From assembly GCF_008710145.1 (NCBI RefSeq), contig NZ_VYKL01000004.1, positions 121,451-185,450 of the forward strand: a DNA stretch of 64,000 nucleotides. Direction: 5' to 3'. Origin of the DNA: Niallia endozanthoxylica (GTDB lineage Bacteria; Bacillota; Bacilli; Bacillales; Cytobacillaceae). The position numbers were made by a program, and so were the translations under genes. A model generated the notes under the pieces. The model was not told where the DNA came from. It saw only the letters and a program-made list of their open reading frames with translations, and did no database searches. This document shows positions 9,148 through 17,653 of the stretch, one piece after another. Positions within the stretch are counted from its first letter, which is position 1, and every line of letters starts with the position of its first letter.

Positions 9148-9187
9148 AAAGGCTATATTCCTTAAGACATTCCTGGATATAGCCTTT
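9148..9187 (+). terminator. Probable terminator after the FAD monooxygenase
   Basis: Inverted repeat AAAGGCTATATTCC / GGATATAGCCTTT with one bulge, followed 8 nt later by a T run. It separates the gentisate genes from the second CoA-transferase/lyase unit. Confidence 0.65.
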
Positions 9188-9246
9188 ACGTATACTTTTT
9201 TAAAGAAAAGTCATTAGATTATATAAATTCAAGGGCGTGATCATAC

Positions 9247-10458
9247 ATGAAATCTATTAAAACGAGAGGTCCCTTAGAGGGGATTCGTATTCTTGATCTG
9301 TCAACCGTTATTGCTGCCCCTTATGGCGCTGCACTTCTTGGTGATTTTGGTGCTGAAGTCATTAAAATTGAGATGCCTGAGGTCGGCGATCCATTGCGGA
9401 ATCTAGGTCCCTATTATAAAGGGGAAGGATTAAGATGGCCGGGCATGTCTCGGAACAAGAAATCTATTACATTGGATTTGCGTCAGGAAGAGGGCAAGGA
9501 GATTCTACGAAAGCTGGTTAGCAAATCGGATATGGTGATTGAAAACTTCCGAACCGGTACATTGGAAAAATGGGGAATTGGCTATGAGGAGCTAAAGCAA
9601 TACAATCCTGATTTAGTCATGATTAGGGTAACAGGCTATGGACAGACCGGACCTTATTCACACAAAGCAGGCTTTGGTACCCCTGCAACAGCCTTCAGCG
9701 GGTTTACGTATTTGCACGGATACCCCGATCGTCCGCCAATCAGTCCTTCTTTTTCCTTAACCGATTATGTGACGGGAATTTATGTTGCTTTTGCAGCGGT
9801 TACAGCCTTATATCATAGAGATTGTCAAGATGAAGGGTCAGGTCAATCTGTAGATGTCAGCTTATATGAATCAATGTTTAGAATGATGGAATTTTTGATA
9901 TCAGACTATGATCAGACTGGCAACATCAAGGAGAGATCACCAGGATTGAGCGGTCACTCAGCGCCGGCTGGGAATTTCCTGACTAAGGACGGACATTGGA
10001 TTATTTTGGTTACGAGTTCCGATAAGACCTTTGAGCGTTTGGCCAAAGCGATGAATCGCGAAGATATGCTGACGGATGAACGCTACCATACCAATTCAGT
10101 CCGCTTGACGCGGTTTGATGAAGTCAATGGCATCGTCTCTGATTGGGTGAAAACGAAAACAAAGGATGAACTGCAGCATCTCCTCGACGAATGCGGCGTT
10201 CCGATGAGCCCAATCTACAGCATCAAGGATATTTTTGAAGATCCCCAGTACAAGGCGAGGGAAAATATTGTGGAGGTTGACCATCCACGACTGGGTAAAG
10301 TTAAAATCCCTGGCGTTGTTCCAAAGTTTTCTGAAACACCAGGTTCGATCAGACAAATTGCTCCGGATTTAGGCGAGCATAATGAAGAAATTCTAAAGAA
10401 ACTCTTGGAATTGGATGAAGGAACCATTGCTAGTTTAAAAGAGAAAAAAGTAATCTAA
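9247..10458 (+). CDS. Family III (CaiB/BaiF) CoA-transferase, copy 2
   Basis: Complete paralogue of the truncated transferase at base 1; 403 aa, normal length. The N-terminus GPLEGIRILDLSTVIAAP and the segment GDFGAEVIKIE are standard for the family; MSRNKKSITLDLRQ and IENFRTGTLEKWG follow. At the position where the family usually has catalytic Asp the sequence reads VDVSLYESMF, again with Glu, as in copy 1 (aligned by eye). The stop overlaps the ribosome site of the next gene, a lyase, so the pair is translationally close. The gene stands behind its own terminator-separated promoter region (9188-9246), in which no strong promoter was recognised. Substrate unknown. Confidence 0.88.
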   Translation: MKSIKTRGPLEGIRILDLSTVIAAPYGAALLGDFGAEVIKIEMPEVGDPLRNLGPYYKGEGLRWPGMSRNKKSITLDLRQEEGKEILRKLVSKSDMVIENFRTGTLEKWGIGYEELKQYNPDLVMIRVTGYGQTGPYSHKAGFGTPATAFSGFTYLHGYPDRPPISPSFSLTDYVTGIYVAFAAVTALYHRDCQDEGSGQSVDVSLYESMFRMMEFLISDYDQTGNIKERSPGLSGHSAPAGNFLTKDGHWIILVTSSDKTFERLAKAMNREDMLTDERYHTNSVRLTRFDEVNGIVSDWVKTKTKDELQHLLDECGVPMSPIYSIKDIFEDPQYKARENIVEVDHPRLGKVKIPGVVPKFSETPGSIRQIAPDLGEHNEEILKKLLELDEGTIASLKEKKVI

Positions 10459-10472
10459 AGGAGTGTTCTAGC

Positions 10473-11411
10473 TTGACTAATAAAGAGGTTACGATTACTG
10501 AGGTTTGTCCAAGGGATGGGTTTCAAAGCGTCAGTGAATGGATTCCAACGGAAGAAAAAGTCAGAATCATCAATCAATTAATTGATTGCGGCTACAAACA
10601 GATTGAGGTTACCTCCTTTGTACACCCGAGAGCGATCCCGCAATTGAAGGATGCAGATGAAGTGTTGAAAAGAATCAAACGCTCGAAGGATGTAAAGCTG
10701 CGAGCATTAGTTCCAAATACACGTGGTTTGGAGAGAGCCATCGCAGCTGGTGTGGACAAGGTGAAGCTGATGCTGTCTGCTTCTGATTCCCACAGCATAA
10801 GCAATGCAAACTGTAAGACAGAAGAGGCATTTGAAAGGTTTGTACCGTTAGTTGAACTTGCGGAAAAAAGCGGCATGAAGGTAGGCGGATCAATTTCTGT
10901 TGCGTTTGGCTGTCCTTATGAAGGTGAAATTCCTGTTGAACGTCTTGTGATGATCTGTGAAAAGTATCGTTCCTTAGGAATCACTGAAGTGTCACTTGCC
11001 GATACAACGGGGATGGCGAATCCAGTCCGAATTAAAAACAATGTACGTGAATTAAGACGGAGATTTCCGGACTTCACTTTCTCCCTTCATCTTCATAACA
11101 CACGTGGCATGGCCTTTGCGAATGCTGTAGCCGGATGGGAAGAAGGCATTGTTCATTTTGACAGCTCTGCCGGTGGATTGGGAGGGTGCCCATATGCACC
11201 GGGTGCAAGCGGCAATATCGCTTCAGAGGATTTAATTCACGGCTTTGAGGAAATGGGGATTCATACTGGTGTCTCCTTAAATAGAGTGATAGAGGCAGCT
11301 AAGGATATCCAGCAGAGTCTTCCGCAGTATGTAGACAGCTTTCTACTGAAAGCAGGTAAATGTTCAGATTTATCCGCCAGCCCAAAGGCACAGCAAAAAG
11401 TCCAGATATAG
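10473..11411 (+). CDS. HMG-CoA lyase-like enzyme, copy 2
   Basis: 312 aa DRE-TIM lyase. It keeps the classical Arg-Asp in EVCPRDGFQSV, the histidine motif FSLHLHNTRGMAFANA and GGLGGCPYAPGASGN with the catalytic Cys. It begins at TTG 10473, 6 nt after AAAGGAGTG. Compared with copy 1 (1105-2073) it differs in the Arg-Asp motif and throughout the C-terminus, so the two are old paralogues rather than a recent duplication and probably act on different hydroxyacyl-CoAs. It forms a tight unit with the CoA-transferase before it and the aconitase 24 nt after it. Confidence 0.86.
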   Translation: MTNKEVTITEVCPRDGFQSVSEWIPTEEKVRIINQLIDCGYKQIEVTSFVHPRAIPQLKDADEVLKRIKRSKDVKLRALVPNTRGLERAIAAGVDKVKLMLSASDSHSISNANCKTEEAFERFVPLVELAEKSGMKVGGSISVAFGCPYEGEIPVERLVMICEKYRSLGITEVSLADTTGMANPVRIKNNVRELRRRFPDFTFSLHLHNTRGMAFANAVAGWEEGIVHFDSSAGGLGGCPYAPGASGNIASEDLIHGFEEMGIHTGVSLNRVIEAAKDIQQSLPQYVDSFLLKAGKCSDLSASPKAQQKVQI

Positions 11412-11435
11412 TTCGGGAAGAATGGAGGATTACGA

Positions 11436-14084
11436 TTGTATCAGCAAACTTTAAGTACTGCTTATGAATCGGTTCGCATCCACAGTTTACAGTCGTTGAA
11501 ACACAGAGGTATTGTGAATGTGGATGACTTACCCTTTACAATGAAGATTCTTCTTGAATCGCTTATGCGAAATCAAAGCCGTCTCGGGCTTACAGAGCAG
11601 GATTTAATCCAAGTGGCTAGAAGAACACGCTCCAATGAACCGGTTGAAATCCCGTTTCTGCCAACAAGAGTTATTATGCAAGATGCATCGGGCGTTCCTG
11701 CATTAGTCGACATGGTGTCATTTCGTCAGCGAATGATGGAGGAAGGAATCAATCCAAGCCAAGTGAATCCCGCTATTCCCGTTGATTTGGTTATCGATCA
11801 TTCCGTTCAAGTTGATTATTCTGGATCAGAATCAGCTTTTTCAAAAAACCTTCACCTAGAATATGAACGTAATCAGGAAAGATACGAGTTTTTAAAATGG
11901 GCGCAGCAATCATTTAAGGGCTTTCGAGTCATTCCGCCTGCCAATGGCATCATTCATCAAGTAAATTTAGAATGCTTAACAAAAGTTGTTCAATTAACGA
12001 ATCATGATCAGGTGAGAATGGCACATCCGGAAATAATCATCGGTACAGACTCCCATACCACGATGGTGAATGCACTAGGCGTATTAGGATGGGGAGTTGG
12101 AGGTATTGAAGCGGAAGCGGCCATGCTGGGTATCCCTGTTAGTATTTCAGTGCCTGAAGTGGTAGGTGTTGAAATTACTGGGCAGATGAACGAGGGAGTG
12201 ACAGCGACAGATGTTGCCTTAACGATAACCCAACTCCTAAGGAAGCACAATGTGGTGGGCAAATTTGTAGAATTTTTTGGACCCGGGTTAAAGAGGCTCT
12301 CCCTCCCAGATCGGGCGACAATTGCAAATATGGCACCAGAATATGGGGCAACCTGCGGCTTCTTTCCGGTTGATGAAGAGACATTAACATTTTTGCGCAT
12401 GACAGGCAAACGGGATGTAGAAGTTAATCTTGTTGAGCAATATTGTAAAGAACAAGGATTGTTTCATACGTCTGAATCTAGTGGAAATAGAAGGGTGTAT
12501 TCCGACCTTCTAACATTTGATTTACAGACAGTGGAAGCAAGTGTTTCGGGTCCAAGGCGTCCACAAGACAGAATGCCGATTCGTGAGGTAAGAAAATCGT
12601 TCCCCAAATCTCTTTCTCCTATCCAATCTAACGGGACGAATACACCAAGCACTGAATTGAAAGACGGTTCCATCGTGATAGCCGCTATAACAAGCTGTAC
12701 GAATACATCCAATCCTGTCAACATGATAGGTGCAGGACTGCTGGCAAAAAAAGCTGTGGAGTATGGTTTAACTGTCCCTAAATCCATTCAGACTTCTTTG
12801 GCACCTGGGTCGAAGGCGGTTACAGGGTATTTACAAAAAGCGGGACTGCTGCCGTATTTGGAAAAGCTGGGTTTTTATCATGCCGGTTACGGATGTGCCG
12901 TATGTGTGGGCAACAGCGGAAAGCTGGATGAAGAAGTTGAAAAGTCCATTAAGGAACAAGATTTGACAGTTGCTGCCGTTTTAAGTGGTAATCGTAATTT
13001 TGAAGGACGCATTCATGCTTTGGTTAAAGCAAATTATTTGGTCTCGCCTCCTTTGGTTATCGCTTTTGCTCTCGCAGGAACCATGGATATTGATATGGAG
13101 AGCGAACCGCTAGGTCGAAGCATATCTGGAAAAGAAATCTATTTGAAGGATATCTGGCCGAGTTCCGATGAAATTGCCAGCATAGTGAATTCTACAATCT
13201 CATCCGAAATATTTCGAGAAGCCTATGAGCATGTGTTTGAAGGTGATGAGAGGTGGCAGAGTTTAGAATATGAGGATGATCCAATTTTTAAATGGAATGA
13301 TCAGTCCACGTACTTTAAGGCGTCCCCTTTCTTCAAAGCGGAGCTTAATGAACACCGCCAGCCAGGAGAGATGAACCAAGCCAAAGTCTTGTTAATGGTA
13401 GGTGATTCAATTACTACGGACCATATTTCACCTGTCGGACAGATTCCGTATGACAGTACGGCAGGAAAATACCTTATGGAACAAGACGTCGAATTAGCCG
13501 ATTTCAATTCTTATGGCTCCCGCCGAGGAAACTATGAGGTACTTGTAAGAGGAACATTTGCCCATCCAAGGCTAAAGAATAAACTAGTAGATAAAACAGG
13601 CGGTTATACGCTCTATGTACCAAGCGGGGAAGAAATGGATGTTTACTCCGCATCTATAAAGTACCAACAGGAAAATACGCCGCTGATTATTTTAGCCGGC
13701 AAAGACTATGGAATGGGAAGTGCAAGGGATTGGGCCGCTAAAGGCACCTATCTTCTCGGCGTCAAGGCGGTCATCGCGGAAAGCTTTGAACGAATTCACC
13801 GCAGTAACTTGGCCATGATGGGAATTGTACCTCTTCAATTTATGCCTGGAGAAAACTATGAATCGCTGAATCTCACTGGTCTAGAGACTTTTTCCATTAT
13901 AGGATTGAATGAGCCGCTTAGTCCGTTCCAAGAGGTGATGGTTGTAGCCACTAAAGAAAATGGATCTAAGACCACTTTCCAGACAGTGTTGCGTTTGGAT
14001 ACTCGTATGGAGATTGAGCTTTATATGAAAAAAGGTATTTTTCAAAGTATTCTAGGCCAATGGGAAAAGAGCTTGACTAGATGA
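11436..14084 (+). CDS. Aconitase-family hydratase (AcnA/AcnD type)
   Basis: 4Fe-4S dehydratase of the AcnA family, 882 aa, a little shorter than Bacillus citB (about 909 aa). Cluster cysteines are in AAITSCTNTSNP and GYGCAVCVGNSG. The substrate-site segment GTDSHTTMVNALGVLGWGVGG and the C-terminal swivel domain with GDSITTDHISPVG and AGKDYGMGSARDWAAKG are intact, so it should be active. It begins at TTG 11436 after TGGAGG. Being joined to a CoA-transferase and lyase rather than to TCA genes, it is probably a catabolic paralogue acting on a citrate-like or methylcitrate-like acid. This could link to the MmgE/PrpD gene at 4119. A housekeeping aconitase would be expected elsewhere. Confidence 0.88.
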   Translation: MYQQTLSTAYESVRIHSLQSLKHRGIVNVDDLPFTMKILLESLMRNQSRLGLTEQDLIQVARRTRSNEPVEIPFLPTRVIMQDASGVPALVDMVSFRQRMMEEGINPSQVNPAIPVDLVIDHSVQVDYSGSESAFSKNLHLEYERNQERYEFLKWAQQSFKGFRVIPPANGIIHQVNLECLTKVVQLTNHDQVRMAHPEIIIGTDSHTTMVNALGVLGWGVGGIEAEAAMLGIPVSISVPEVVGVEITGQMNEGVTATDVALTITQLLRKHNVVGKFVEFFGPGLKRLSLPDRATIANMAPEYGATCGFFPVDEETLTFLRMTGKRDVEVNLVEQYCKEQGLFHTSESSGNRRVYSDLLTFDLQTVEASVSGPRRPQDRMPIREVRKSFPKSLSPIQSNGTNTPSTELKDGSIVIAAITSCTNTSNPVNMIGAGLLAKKAVEYGLTVPKSIQTSLAPGSKAVTGYLQKAGLLPYLEKLGFYHAGYGCAVCVGNSGKLDEEVEKSIKEQDLTVAAVLSGNRNFEGRIHALVKANYLVSPPLVIAFALAGTMDIDMESEPLGRSISGKEIYLKDIWPSSDEIASIVNSTISSEIFREAYEHVFEGDERWQSLEYEDDPIFKWNDQSTYFKASPFFKAELNEHRQPGEMNQAKVLLMVGDSITTDHISPVGQIPYDSTAGKYLMEQDVELADFNSYGSRRGNYEVLVRGTFAHPRLKNKLVDKTGGYTLYVPSGEEMDVYSASIKYQQENTPLIILAGKDYGMGSARDWAAKGTYLLGVKAVIAESFERIHRSNLAMMGIVPLQFMPGENYESLNLTGLETFSIIGLNEPLSPFQEVMVVATKENGSKTTFQTVLRLDTRMEIELYMKKGIFQSILGQWEKSLTR

Positions 14085-14134
14085 AAGAAATCAAGAAAGG
14101 TATTTTATCAAATTTGAGCAAATGTACATCTAGA

Positions 14135-14161
14135 GGGAGGACCATTTTACATGGTTCTCCC
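14135..14161. terminator. Hairpin between convergent aconitase and AbrB-family genes
   Basis: Inverted repeat GGGAGGACCAT / ATGGTTCTCCC with a 5-nt loop, between two genes that face each other. T-rich sequence follows on the plus side, so it probably ends the aconitase transcript. Confidence 0.6.
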
Positions 14162-14192
14162 TTCACTTCATTTTTACTGTTTTAGGAACACG

Positions 14193-15251
14193 CTAACTCT
14201 TCGTCATGATGTCTTGTTCTAATTCGAATGCTCGTTTTTTGGCTGTAAACAGATAGTAATATCTTAAGACCGGCATAACAAACAAAAATATAAATAATAG
14301 TCTAAATAGTTGAAAAACAGATACAACCGAGAGGTCTGCATTAATTGCGTCTGCCAGCAATACCATTTGATCGAGTCCGCCAGGTGCTGTACTTAAAAAG
14401 CTTGTTGCGAACGAATAATCTAAAGTATATGAAACGATAAAGCTAGTTCCGCATGTTATTATGATTAAGCCAACAGAACTTAAGATACCTGCGACTAAAT
14501 AGCGAAACGGCAGCTTGATCATATGTGGCTTTAAGATGAGACCAATATGTGCACCAATTAACAGCTGTGCACCATTCATGACAAGTGGAGGGACAGGCGC
14601 CAGGTCAAACGAGGCTAATTGTAAACCAATGATTAAAATAATTGGGGCTAAGAAATAGGCAATCGGCATTTTAAAGCGTTTTGCAACATAAGCACAGCCC
14701 CAGGACAGTAAAAATAATAGGATTAAATTAAATGACATCGGAATATTAATTGCTGACTTGCTTACGATATGGCCTGACACAATAAATGGAATGACCACAA
14801 CGACTAAGAGGAGACGCATAATTTGGAAATAGGTAATCGCTGCTAGATCGACATCCTTTTCTTCTTCTGCAAATAGAAGAATTTGACCTAATCCGCCTGG
14901 AATAGTTCCGAGAATCATCGATTTTAACGATAGTTTGGACCATTTACTTAGTACAAACGCCAGAGCAATGGAACTGGCAATAAGAATACTATTTAAAAGA
15001 ACCATATAGAGTAATAGAATACCAGCGTTTTTAAAAAGAGATAAATTGAATTGTTCACCAATAGCGATTCCTAAAATGACAATTCCGATATCCTGTAGTC
15101 TTGGCGACCATGACAATGTTCCTTTATAGAGAAATTGGGCAGTAATAATGGAAAATATAGGGCCAAGCATCCAAGGAATGGGAATATGCAGCAAGCTAAA
15201 TACATAACCGCCAATGATAGCAAGCGATAATACTTTTAACATGCCTTTCAA
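14193..15251 (-). CDS. AbrB-family (Pfam AbrB membrane type) integral membrane protein
   Basis: 352 aa, almost wholly hydrophobic, with about ten predicted membrane segments in two repeats; PIPWMLGPIF near residue 25 and APGGLDQMVLLAD/PGGLGQILLFAEE are the twin signatures of this family, often annotated as putative ammonia monooxygenase or AbrB duplication proteins. The molecular role is not established; transport or regulation at the membrane is an inference. The start is the TTG at 15251, 8 nt after AGGAGG; the GTG at 15260 overlaps that site. It is encoded downstream of the meta-cleavage genes on the same strand, but terminator-like hairpins (15324-15418) lie between, so co-expression is uncertain. 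Confidence 0.8.
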   Translation of the reverse strand: MKGMLKVLSLAIIGGYVFSLLHIPIPWMLGPIFSIITAQFLYKGTLSWSPRLQDIGIVILGIAIGEQFNLSLFKNAGILLLYMVLLNSILIASSIALAFVLSKWSKLSLKSMILGTIPGGLGQILLFAEEEKDVDLAAITYFQIMRLLLVVVVIPFIVSGHIVSKSAINIPMSFNLILLFLLSWGCAYVAKRFKMPIAYFLAPIILIIGLQLASFDLAPVPPLVMNGAQLLIGAHIGLILKPHMIKLPFRYLVAGILSSVGLIIITCGTSFIVSYTLDYSFATSFLSTAPGGLDQMVLLADAINADLSVVSVFQLFRLLFIFLFVMPVLRYYYLFTAKKRAFELEQDIMTKS

Positions 15252-15323
15252 GAATAACACCTCCTTTTGGAATATTTGTTCAATCCTCTTGCTGTGAAGA
15301 GAATGATTACCTTATAACGGTCA

Positions 15324-15350
15324 GGAAGACTTCCACTGATGGAAGTCTTC
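15324..15350. terminator. Perfect short hairpin in the dioxygenase-AbrB gap
   Basis: GGAAGACTTCC and its complement around a 4-6 nt loop, followed on the plus side by TTTAT. No T run on the minus side, so its use as a terminator for the minus-strand genes is doubtful; it may be an mRNA-stabilising hairpin. Confidence 0.35.
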
Positions 15351-15373
15351 TTTATCCGTCCCTTCACAAAAAT

Positions 15374-15418
15374 ATCAGCATTCCATTTTGATAGAGGATA
15401 ATCAAAAGGAATGCTGAT
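15374..15418 (-). terminator. Terminator of the meta-cleavage operon
   Basis: Inverted repeat ATCAGCATTCC / GGAATGCTGAT, followed on the minus strand by ATTTTTG. It lies 16 nt beyond the stop of the extradiol dioxygenase gene. Confidence 0.6.
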
Positions 15419-15433
15419 TGTGTGAATGTTGTG

Positions 15434-16396
15434 CTACGCTTTTACTGCTTGTATATCTACGTCGTCGCGTCGACGATCACCCCAATAGGTAGAGCCGTTT
15501 TTCTGGTATTCCTTGTAGGTCCATTTAATAGGTTCCCAATCTGGCTCAAAGATGAGGTAGCTGTTTGTGAAAATCTCCACGCGCAGGCCGCTGCCCGGAT
15601 CCTTCACATAAATAAACATTGCTTGAGAAATTCCATGTTTACCAGGTCCGACAAAGCCAACTTCTTGTTCGCTTAAAATGTCAGCTGCACGTAAAATGTC
15701 CTGAGCGTTATCCATCCAGAAAGCGATATGATGCATTTGATTTGGTTCAACTGAAGGTTTTGACATCATGGCCATATCGTGTACTAAATTCGTCACACTC
15801 ATCCAGCCTACTACTTGTTTATCGTCAGCATTTACTAAATATTCCCGCAATTTGAAGCCTAATGTTTCTTGTAAATAGGTTACAATGAGGTGATTGTCCA
15901 TCGCTGTTTGCAGATTGACATGGTCAATACGACGTGGTGAAACCCCTTTTGCCCAAGCTTTGTAGACTTGATTTTTCAGCACAGATTTACGGCTTTCTTC
16001 TGCTTGTGGTTTTTCCATATCAAAATAAATTTCGAAGCGGTGTCCGCTTGGTAATTCAAAACGGATGGCTTCGCCTTGACCTGCTTCTTCACCAGCTGCA
16101 ATCCAGCGTACCTCTGTTCCTGCATCCTCTAACAGACGGGCAAAATTTGCCACATCCTCCCGGCGTTTTGCTTTCCACCCAATGTGATCGATGTAAGACG
16201 TTTCTCCAGCTGTAATAGACAGTGTATGGTGTTCAAAGTCACCCCATGCTCGTAAATAATGTGTACCATTGACCTCACGTGTTTCCTCTAAACCAATGAT
16301 CTCTTTAAAAAACCATAATGATTTTTCTAGGTTTTCTGTTACTAATGCGACATGTCCTAATTTTGCAATTTCTGGCGCATAAATGAATTTTTCCAT
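15434..16396 (-). CDS. Extradiol (catechol 2,3-type) dioxygenase, two VOC domains
   Basis: Fe(II) meta-cleavage dioxygenase, 320 aa. The N-terminal VOC domain begins with LGHVALVTENLEKSLWFF; the C-terminal catalytic domain carries the iron ligands in IDHVNLQTA (His), QMHHIAFWMD (His) and LRVEIFTNSY (Glu). It would open the catechol produced by the monooxygenase encoded next to it, and the hydrolase at 17654 would split the product; the order mirrors the HsaA-HsaC-HsaD logic of actinobacterial steroid degradation and many biphenyl-type pathways. The start is ATG 16396, 6 nt after GAGGTG; the listed upstream GTG is in that site. The natural catechol is unknown. Confidence 0.88.
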   Translation of the reverse strand: MEKFIYAPEIAKLGHVALVTENLEKSLWFFKEIIGLEETREVNGTHYLRAWGDFEHHTLSITAGETSYIDHIGWKAKRREDVANFARLLEDAGTEVRWIAAGEEAGQGEAIRFELPSGHRFEIYFDMEKPQAEESRKSVLKNQVYKAWAKGVSPRRIDHVNLQTAMDNHLIVTYLQETLGFKLREYLVNADDKQVVGWMSVTNLVHDMAMMSKPSVEPNQMHHIAFWMDNAQDILRAADILSEQEVGFVGPGKHGISQAMFIYVKDPGSGLRVEIFTNSYLIFEPDWEPIKWTYKEYQKNGSTYWGDRRRDDVDIQAVKA

Positions 16397-16454
16397 CAAC
16401 TTCACCTCAGGATTTTTATAGCCTGTGAACAGGCAGATTGAATCTAGCTATCTA

Positions 16455-17624
16455 TTAGCCTTGAATATTTGTTTGGATACCAAATAAATGTCTTCCATAA
16501 CCGTGAATTCCATCTTCATATAAGGAGGTTATATGTGTCCCAATCGCCATTAAATCACGAGTAAACATCTCAACAGGGTGACCTTTTAATAGGGCATGAC
16601 CGCCAAGTGTTAACAAGCTTTTCACACCAATTTGGACGCACTTATCAATAATGGAAGCTCGAATCGCTTTATATTTTGCCCCTTCATAAGGACCGCCTTT
16701 ATCTTCTTCCATCATCGCAATGTATCGGTTTAATAGTAATTGTGCTGCTTCCATTTCTAAGCTTAATTCTGCAAGTACACGTTGGCTTGTTGGAGATTCC
16801 TTTTCCGCAACGCCTGAGAAACGAACACGGCCTGCTGTATGTTTTTCAAACTCAGCTAAAACGCGCTCAGCACCGCCAACAGCCATTGCCGCAAAGCCTA
16901 CATAAAAGCCAGGATAGAAAGGAGTATTATAGTATAAATAATCTTGATCGAAATCTTTTTCTGGCGGCTGACTGCATTCGATGATTTTACTAAAACGAAG
17001 AATGGCTTCAGGTTTTACAAAAACCTTGTCAACAATGAGTGTGTTGCTGCCTGAACCGCGTAAACCAAGAGAATCCCAATTTTTTATAATCTCTAAGTCT
17101 GATACTTTTAAGAGAATGCCAACACGTTCAGGTTTATCAGAATCATCAAATTTCATAAAAGCTCCAACGCCAACCCAGTCACAATAGTTGATTCCGCTTA
17201 CAAAGTTGTACGTTCCAGAAACATAGTAGCCACCCTCGGCCTTTTCTACCTTCCCTACAGGTGCGAAAACATCGGCGACAAACCCTCCTTGGTTCACCAC
17301 TTCATCTCGTAATGGCTTTGGCAGGTAGGATACCCATGCATTGTGTAAGGAGAAGAAGCATGAGAGCCACCCAGCGGATAAATTATGATAACTTACGGTT
17401 TTTACCATATCAACATACGTATGCCAGTCAAGCTGCGGGTAACCATAATCTTTCGGAAGAAGTAAACGATTAATCTGTTCTTCGCGAATGATGTTGGCAA
17501 CATTTTCTGAAATCGTGGCATCTTTATCAGCCTGTACTGATTCAAGCTCTGCTGCCTGACCAATTCTTTTTGCCTTTTCAATTATTTCATCATAAAGAGT
17601 TGTATTTTCAACAAGAAGTTCCAT
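16455..17624 (-). CDS. Group D flavin monooxygenase (acyl-CoA dehydrogenase fold; HsaA/HpaH-like)
   Basis: Oxygenase component of a two-component phenol hydroxylase; 389 aa. It has the acyl-CoA-dehydrogenase fold, but the sequence YYVSGTYNFVSGINYCDWV and GLRGSGSNTLIV are typical of reduced-flavin-dependent hydroxylases such as HsaA and p-hydroxyphenylacetate hydroxylase C2. It would ortho-hydroxylate a phenol to a catechol using reduced flavin delivered by a partner reductase. No flavin reductase gene is visible in the window. SD AGAGGA lies 8 nt before the ATG. Misannotation as an acyl-CoA dehydrogenase is likely in automatic pipelines. Confidence 0.8.
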   Translation of the reverse strand: MELLVENTTLYDEIIEKAKRIGQAAELESVQADKDATISENVANIIREEQINRLLLPKDYGYPQLDWHTYVDMVKTVSYHNLSAGWLSCFFSLHNAWVSYLPKPLRDEVVNQGGFVADVFAPVGKVEKAEGGYYVSGTYNFVSGINYCDWVGVGAFMKFDDSDKPERVGILLKVSDLEIIKNWDSLGLRGSGSNTLIVDKVFVKPEAILRFSKIIECSQPPEKDFDQDYLYYNTPFYPGFYVGFAAMAVGGAERVLAEFEKHTAGRVRFSGVAEKESPTSQRVLAELSLEMEAAQLLLNRYIAMMEEDKGGPYEGAKYKAIRASIIDKCVQIGVKSLLTLGGHALLKGHPVEMFTRDLMAIGTHITSLYEDGIHGYGRHLFGIQTNIQG

Positions 17625-17653
17625 AAGATCATTCCTCTCAATTTGAATGTAAA

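Noticed and set aside
10145..10160. CcpA cre-like sequence GTGAAAACGAAAACAA inside the second CoA-transferase
   Set aside because: Close to the loose consensus but poorly palindromic and deep in a coding region; expected by chance in 64 kb.
16455..17624. Calling this gene an acyl-CoA dehydrogenase
   Set aside because: Fold is shared, but motifs and operon context fit a reduced-flavin-dependent phenol hydroxylase better.
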